From Sphingobacteriales bacterium (GTDB lineage: Bacteria > Bacteroidota > Bacteroidia > Chitinophagales > Chitinophagaceae): a stretch of 11,285 nucleotides of DNA. Position numbers and translations under genes: made by a program. The stretch spans positions 1 to 11,285 of the forward strand of contig CANJEF010000011.1 of NCBI GenBank assembly GCA_947472965.1, written 5' to 3'. Below are positions 6,893 to 11,285 of the stretch, piece by piece. The notes under the pieces are model-generated. The model searched no databases. It had not been told where the DNA came from and saw only the letters and a list, made by a program, of their open reading frames with translations. How positions within the stretch are numbered: the first letter of the stretch is position 1; every line of letters starts with the position of its first letter.

Positions 6893-7963
6893 ATGAAGCA
6901 TAATTTCAATGCAGGGCCTAGTATTCTTCCAAAGGAAGTTTTTGAAGAGGCCAGTCGTGCCATTATCGATTTTAACAATACCGGATTATCTATTCTCGAA
7001 ATTGGTCATAGGACACCATTGTTTGAAGATGTGTTGGATGAGGCTGTTTCCCTAATGAAGGAATTGATGAAGTTGGATGCAAATAAGGAAGTGTTGTTTC
7101 TTCATGGAGGCGCATCAACCCAGTTTTTTCAGGTACCCATGAATTTTCTTGCTAACGACAAGAAGGCAGCCTATCTGGATTGTGGCGTATGGGGTACCAA
7201 GGCCATCAAAGAAGCAAAAATATTTGGAGATGTGGTTGTTGTAGCCAGCTCAAAGGATAAAAACTATACCTATATCCCAACAGGATATGATATCCCTTCG
7301 GATGCTTCCTACTTTCATTATACCACCAACAATACGATTGAGGGAACACAGATGCATGGTATTCCCCATACATCAGTTCCAATGGTGGCTGACATGAGCA
7401 GTGATATCCTCAGCAGGGAAATGGATTTCAATAGGCACGCATTCATTTATGCAGGTGCACAAAAAAATATTGGTGCTGCAGGGGTAAATATTGTTGTTGT
7501 TGATCGTGATTTTTTAAAACAAGGTAATTCCGGATTGCCTTCCATGATGGATTATCGTGTACACGTAGAAAATGGATCCATGCTAAATACCCCCCCTGTA
7601 TTTGCTATATATGTTTGTATGCTCACGCTGAGGTGGTTGAAAAAAAATGGGGGTATCAACGCCATTGAAAACATCAACAACCAAAAAGCAACATTACTCT
7701 ACAATACCCTGGATAATAATTCCATCTTTAGTGTACCTGTTGCAAAGCCGGATAGAAGTCTTATGAATGTTGTCTTTACCATTGCAGACCCTACCCTTGA
7801 AGCCTTGTTTTTGAAAATATGCGAAGAGGAAGGGATGATGGGTGTTAAGGGTCATAGAAATGTTGGAGGGTTCAGGGTTTCTTTGTACAACGCCTTGCCC
7901 CTTAGCAGTGTAGAAGCAATTACGGCACTGATGAATGATTTTGCAAAAAAATACGGATCCTAA
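6893..7963 (+). CDS. serC: Phosphoserine aminotransferase
   Basis: PLP enzyme (EC 2.6.1.52) that converts 3-phosphohydroxypyruvate and glutamate to O-phosphoserine and 2-oxoglutarate in serine synthesis; the same family can act on 3-hydroxy-4-phosphohydroxythreonine for vitamin B6. The 356-residue product is full length compared with about 360 for E. coli SerC. It opens with the conserved NFNAGPSILP, and has HRTPLFEDV, LHGGASTQF for cofactor phosphate and ring contacts, NNTIEGTQ, ADMSSDILS, and the PLP lysine in YAGAQKNIGAAG (Lys191). The C-terminal GHRNVGGFRVSLYNAL carries the substrate-binding His/Arg pair. It is cytoplasmic. It has its own likely promoter and a DUF1015 gene starts 10 bp after its stop. 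Neither serA nor serB is in the window, so the rest of the pathway must be encoded elsewhere. A C7 run at 7590 is within the frame and the frame is intact. Confidence 0.97.
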   Translation: MKHNFNAGPSILPKEVFEEASRAIIDFNNTGLSILEIGHRTPLFEDVLDEAVSLMKELMKLDANKEVLFLHGGASTQFFQVPMNFLANDKKAAYLDCGVWGTKAIKEAKIFGDVVVVASSKDKNYTYIPTGYDIPSDASYFHYTTNNTIEGTQMHGIPHTSVPMVADMSSDILSREMDFNRHAFIYAGAQKNIGAAGVNIVVVDRDFLKQGNSGLPSMMDYRVHVENGSMLNTPPVFAIYVCMLTLRWLKKNGGINAIENINNQKATLLYNTLDNNSIFSVPVAKPDRSLMNVVFTIADPTLEALFLKICEEEGMMGVKGHRNVGGFRVSLYNALPLSSVEAITALMNDFAKKYGS

Positions 7964-7973
7964 TTATAAACAC

Positions 7974-9200
7974 ATGGCTATCATTTCCCCTTTTAAAGCA
8001 TTGCGTCCAACCATTGAATTTGCAAGCCAAGTTGCATCTCCACCATACGATGTTTTGTCGAGTGAGGAAGCAAGGTTGGTTGCTGCCAATCATCCCAATT
8101 CTTTTTTGCACGTAACGAAATCTGAAATAGATCTTCCTGCAGACCTAAGCATCTATGATCAAAGCGTATATGAAAAGGCAAAGGAGAATCTGAAGATGTT
8201 CGTAGATAAAGGTGTTCTCTTCATAGAGGATAAACCATGTTATTATATTTACGAATTGGTGATGAATGGAAGAAGCCAGACTGGCCTTGTATGCAGCTCT
8301 TCAGTGGATGATTATGAGAATGATGTTATAAAAAAACATGAATTCACCCGACCTGAAAAAGAGCAGGACAGGATCAATCACATTCGTATAAGCGGTGCGC
8401 AAACAGGCAATGTTTTTCTTGCGTATAGAAATGTTACAAAGGTTGATGAGATCATTACCAATTGGAAAAAGAACAATGTGCCGGTATATGATTTTACAGC
8501 AGATGATTTGGTTGAACATAAAATTTGGGTCATCGATCATGATGAAACAATTGACACAATTACTAAAATATTTAAAATAGATGTCCCTTGCACCTATATT
8601 GCTGATGGACACCACAGGGCTGCCAGTGCCGCAAAAGTGAGACATGCAGCTGGTCAATCAGCTTCAGATGAAGCCAACTTTTTTCTCACAACTTTATTTC
8701 CTTCAGATCAATTAAGCATCATGCCTTATAACCGGGTGATAAAAGATTTGAATGGATTGGACCTAGAAGATTTTCTTAGCGCGTTGCAAGACGATTTTAT
8801 GGTCTCCACTTCTGATAGGCCTGTACAGCCTGAGGTATTGCATGAATTTGGTATGTACATTGATGATCAGTGGTATCATCTTACTGCTTTGGAAGGAACT
8901 CATACCGAAGATCCCATTGGTGTACTCGATATAACCATATTCTCAAATAACATCCTTGAAAAACTTTTGGATATTGAAGACCAACGAACTGATAAACGAA
9001 TTGATTTTGTGGGCGGTATAAGGGGTTTGGCCGAATTGGAAAAACGGGTAGACAGTGGTGAAATGAAAGTTGCCTTTAGTTTCTATCCCGTCAGCATCAA
9101 ACAATTATTCGATATTGCCGATAGTGGAAAAGTCATGCCCCCAAAGAGTACCTGGTTCGAACCAAAACTTCGAGATGGACTTCTTACTCACTTGATTTGA
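7974..9200 (+). CDS. DUF1015 family protein, serC-linked
   Basis: A 408-residue cytoplasmic protein of the DUF1015 family; its reaction is not established to my knowledge. I chose the ATG at 7974 (MAIISPFKALRP), which begins at the family's conserved N-terminus and leaves 10 bp after serC. An upstream in-frame ATG at 7935 would overlap serC and add 13 unconserved residues. Landmarks are PFKALRP and SPPYDVLSSEEARLVAANHP with SFLHV (about 5-45), HEFTRPEKEQDR (122-133), YIADGHHRAASA (Asp211, Gly212, His213, His214, Arg215), MPYNRVIKDL, and a C-terminal FVGGIRGLAELE with SFYPV. The DGHHR motif recalls catalytic motifs of ParB-like serine kinases (SerK, SbnI); this is a recollected similarity, not an alignment. 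Position after serC supports a link to serine or phosphoserine metabolism, which is inference. The TPR gene follows after 15 bp. Confidence 0.9.
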   Translation: MAIISPFKALRPTIEFASQVASPPYDVLSSEEARLVAANHPNSFLHVTKSEIDLPADLSIYDQSVYEKAKENLKMFVDKGVLFIEDKPCYYIYELVMNGRSQTGLVCSSSVDDYENDVIKKHEFTRPEKEQDRINHIRISGAQTGNVFLAYRNVTKVDEIITNWKKNNVPVYDFTADDLVEHKIWVIDHDETIDTITKIFKIDVPCTYIADGHHRAASAAKVRHAAGQSASDEANFFLTTLFPSDQLSIMPYNRVIKDLNGLDLEDFLSALQDDFMVSTSDRPVQPEVLHEFGMYIDDQWYHLTALEGTHTEDPIGVLDITIFSNNILEKLLDIEDQRTDKRIDFVGGIRGLAELEKRVDSGEMKVAFSFYPVSIKQLFDIADSGKVMPPKSTWFEPKLRDGLLTHLI

Positions 9201-9215
9201 GTTTGCTAACAAGCC

Positions 9216-10229
9216 ATGAAAAAAATCCGAATTGCATTGCTTTCCTTTTTGCTTATTGTTGTGTGTGTTTCAAATGCGCAGGAAACTGACTTGCAAATTA
9301 GGCAGCCCGCTATTGAATATGCTCGGAAAAATGATTTTTCTAATGCCCTCATGGTTCTCAGCAGTGGGTTAACAAAAACTCCCAATAGCTTGATCCTGCT
9401 AAAAGAATTGGCATTTACATATTATTTAGCAGGTGCATTCGAGCAGGCTGCTGTGGTTATGCTTCCACTCGTTCAACGCGATGATGCAGATATCCAAACT
9501 TTTCAAATTGCCGGTAATATTTTTAATGGATTGGAAGATTGGAAACAAAGCGAAAAAATATACCGAAAGGGGTTGAAGAAGTTTCCCCAAAGCGGACAAC
9601 TCTACAGCGAATATGGGCAGCTGCTTTGGAGCCTCAAGAAAACAAGTGAAGCAATCACCGAATGGGAACATGGCATCACCGAAGACCCCTCACATTCGGG
9701 AAATTATTATCATGCTGCTAAATTTTATTTCGCTGCCGCCGACAAGGCAAGATGCATTGTTTATGGTGAAACATTTGTGAACCTCGAAAGCTTTTCAGCG
9801 CGAACGGATGAAATGAAATACCTCTTAATTGAATCGTATAAACGCATTTTTAATCTCAATGACTCAAAGGTTTATTACATCAAAAAGACCACCGATTTCG
9901 AGGTGCGCTTTTTACAAACAATTTCAAGATATAGTTATTTGGCAGCAAAGGGAATTGGAGTTGAAAGCTTATATGAAATGAGGTTGGGCTTTATAAATGA
10001 GTGGTTCAAATCCAATCAAGAATCGTTTCCCTTTTCCATGTTCGATCGATTCAAATACATGGTAGACAATGGAATGTTTGAAGCCTATAACCGATGGTTA
10101 TTTGGCATGGCTGTTGATATTGAAGCACATCAAACATGGGTTCGTCAGCATCAACAAGCATATGATGAATTTCTTAAATTTCAACGAAATAACCTTTTTC
10201 ATCCCAAGATGGGGCAGCACTATTTTTAA
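9216..10229 (+). CDS. Exported tetratricopeptide-repeat protein of unknown function
   Basis: A 337-residue protein with a signal peptide (MKKIRIALLSFLLIVVCVSNA, likely cut before QETDL), so periplasmic or outer-membrane-associated. Residues about 30-195 form roughly four to five degenerate TPR helix pairs: AIEYARKNDFSNALMVLSSGL, LLKELAFTYYLAGAFEQAAVV, FQIAGNIFNGLEDWKQSEKIY, LYSEYGQLLWSLKKTSEAITEW, and a looser unit around NYYHAAKFYFAA. Such repeats usually bind partner proteins. The C-terminal 130 residues are helical and aromatic-rich (for example EMRLGFINEWFKSNQ and MVDNGMFEAYNRWLFGMA) and match no domain I recognise. It follows the DUF1015 gene by 15 bp and is probably co-transcribed, though an exported scaffold has no evident link to serine synthesis. 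It ends convergently with the acyl-CoA synthetase, overlapping by 4 bp. Confidence 0.85.
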   Translation: MKKIRIALLSFLLIVVCVSNAQETDLQIRQPAIEYARKNDFSNALMVLSSGLTKTPNSLILLKELAFTYYLAGAFEQAAVVMLPLVQRDDADIQTFQIAGNIFNGLEDWKQSEKIYRKGLKKFPQSGQLYSEYGQLLWSLKKTSEAITEWEHGITEDPSHSGNYYHAAKFYFAAADKARCIVYGETFVNLESFSARTDEMKYLLIESYKRIFNLNDSKVYYIKKTTDFEVRFLQTISRYSYLAAKGIGVESLYEMRLGFINEWFKSNQESFPFSMFDRFKYMVDNGMFEAYNRWLFGMAVDIEAHQTWVRQHQQAYDEFLKFQRNNLFHPKMGQHYF

Positions 10230-11285
10230 TCTTCTTGGGCATAGATGTGTTCAACAGCATCGTTGTATTTTTCCATTATCACTTTGCGCTTTAATTTTAA
10301 CGTTGGTGTTAACTCACCACCATTGATGGTCCATTCGGTTTCAATCAATTCGAATTTCTTCACCTTTTCAACCGGGTTGAATAAATCGTTGTATTTTTCT
10401 ACAATGGAATTGTATAATTCAATCACCTTGGGGTCCTCCAGCATTTCTCTCGTGTTATCAGTTGGTACATTGTTTTTTTGACACCAAGACTTCAAATTTG
10501 CAAAGGCAGGAACAATGAGTGCTCCTGTGAATTTCCTTTCTGCACCAACCACCATCATTTGTTCAATGTAGGGAGATTCCTTCATTTTATTTTCAATCGG
10601 TTGCGGAGCAACGTATTTTCCACCACTGGTTTTGAAAATTTCTTTTTTTCTGTCTGTGATTTTCAAAAACTTATCTTCAGTCCATACCCCGATATCCCCA
10701 GTGTGAAACCATTTTTCATTATCGATGCATTCTGCTGTGAGGTCAAGTCTTTTATAATACCCCATCATTACGTTGCTTCCCCTGCAACAAATCTCACCAT
10801 CTTCTGCAATTTTTACTTCGACATTTTTTATTACGGTTCCAACAGTTCCAAATCGCCTGTTTTTTGATTCGAACCTATTTACACTAATCACTGGTGATGT
10901 TTCAGTCAATCCGTAACCTTCCATGATAACGATCTTTGCTGCAGTAAATACCCGCAGTAGTCTTACTTGACAAGCCGCAGCGCCAGTAACAATGGCTTTA
11001 ATATTTCCACCCAATGCTTCACGCCATTTGCTGAAGATGAGCTTATTGGCGATGGACAATTGCAAATTATACCACAGCCCCAAATTTTTGTCAACTTCAT
11101 ATTTGCTTCCTAGTGCCACAGCCCAAAAGAACAATGCTTTTTTAATTCCTTTTTGCTCTCGTCCCTTGGCAATAATTTTTTCATACACTTTTTCAAGTAG
11201 GCGAGGCACCGTTGAAAAAACAGTAGGCTTTACTTCCTTTAAATTTTCTCCAATTGTGTCAAGGTTCTCCGCATAATAAATTGAC
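10226..11285 (-). CDS. Long-chain acyl-CoA synthetase (AMP-binding), C-terminal part, cut by window edge
   Basis: ATP-dependent ligase that activates fatty acids through an acyl-AMP to acyl-CoA. About 353 C-terminal residues are present; the frame is open to the right edge and begins SIYYAENLDTIGENLKEVKP, continuing to FSTVPRLLEKVYEKI, a typical FadD15-like stretch. The GTG at 11209 is an internal valine, not a start, since conserved family sequence continues upstream. Core motifs are visible: EGYGLTETSPVISVN (YGLTETSP at 10892-10915), WFHTGDIG with the ATP-ribose Asp, and ITDRKKEIFKTSGGKYVAPQPIE, the hinge and C-terminal subdomain start. Typical members have about 590 residues, so roughly 240 are outside the window. 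It is convergent to the TPR gene and appears unrelated to it in function. Likely role is fatty-acid uptake, recycling or degradation. Confidence 0.94.
   Translation of the reverse strand, partial: SIYYAENLDTIGENLKEVKPTVFSTVPRLLEKVYEKIIAKGREQKGIKKALFFWAVALGSKYEVDKNLGLWYNLQLSIANKLIFSKWREALGGNIKAIVTGAAACQVRLLRVFTAAKIVIMEGYGLTETSPVISVNRFESKNRRFGTVGTVIKNVEVKIAEDGEICCRGSNVMMGYYKRLDLTAECIDNEKWFHTGDIGVWTEDKFLKITDRKKEIFKTSGGKYVAPQPIENKMKESPYIEQMMVVGAERKFTGALIVPAFANLKSWCQKNNVPTDNTREMLEDPKVIELYNSIVEKYNDLFNPVEKVKKFELIETEWTINGGELTPTLKLKRKVIMEKYNDAVEHIYAQED

Noticed and set aside
7935..7973. Upstream ATG for the DUF1015 gene
   Set aside because: It would overlap serC and add 13 residues before the conserved MAIISPFKALRP start.
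8301..8657. Minus-strand open frame of 118 codons inside the DUF1015 gene
   Set aside because: It is antisense to a conserved coding region including the DGHHR motif and lacks any sign of its own gene structure.
10203..10239. Inverted repeat as a bidirectional intrinsic terminator
   Set aside because: Arms are only 7 bp, the loop is 23 nt, and neither side is followed by a T-run.
10478..10867. Plus-strand open frame of 129 codons
   Set aside because: It is antisense to the adenylation and hinge motifs of the acyl-CoA synthetase.
11207..11209. GTG as start of the acyl-CoA synthetase
   Set aside because: The frame continues to the window edge with conserved family sequence (YYAENLDTIGENL, FSTVPRLLEKVY), so the GTG is an internal Val.

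Overview
The window looks like chromosomal DNA of a Bacteroidota species, probably Cytophagales- or Sphingobacteriales-like. The evidence is AT-rich intergenic DNA, start codons mostly without a clear Shine-Dalgarno, several exact matches to the Bacteroidota -7 promoter element TAnnTTTG, the gene order tetR-tolC-adaptor-RND typical of that phylum, and SerC and DUF1015 proteins of the Bacteroidota type. No tRNA, rRNA, CRISPR array, insertion sequence or phage gene is visible. The order is compact: ten protein genes (two cut by the window edges) and only one intergenic region over 100 bp.

Left half, minus strand (5011 down to 1): a tripartite RND efflux operon transcribed leftwards. A TetR-family regulator comes first, then a TolC-type outer-membrane channel, a lipoprotein periplasmic adaptor, and an RND inner-membrane pump that runs off the left edge. 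The tetR start is preceded by a perfect 10-bp inverted repeat abutting a TAnnTTTG box, a good candidate for the operator at which the TetR protein represses its own operon.

Middle, plus strand (5206-6844): divergent from tetR lie a DUF502 membrane protein and, overlapping it by 8 bp, a secreted zinc hydrolase of the S1/P1 nuclease-phospholipase C fold. The hydrolase has a complete set of predicted zinc ligands, with Glu rather than Asp as the last one. The 194-bp divergent intergenic region (5012-5205) also holds a 16-bp palindrome on the DUF502 promoter and a short direct repeat.

Right half, plus strand (6893-10229): serC (phosphoserine aminotransferase, serine and possibly vitamin B6 synthesis) has its own promoter inside the end of the hydrolase gene. 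It is followed 10 bp later by a DUF1015 protein and 15 bp after that by an exported TPR protein, so the three are probably co-transcribed. The DUF1015 protein carries a DGHHR motif reminiscent of ParB-like serine kinases, which together with its position after serC suggests a serine/O-phosphoserine role. This is the most interesting unresolved function here. The set ends convergently with a minus-strand long-chain acyl-CoA synthetase, truncated at the right edge, and the two stop codons share the palindrome TTAA.

Nothing in the window is clearly an undescribed system. The best leads are the DUF1015-serC linkage, the hydrolase's mixed metal-site pattern, and the TetR operator.
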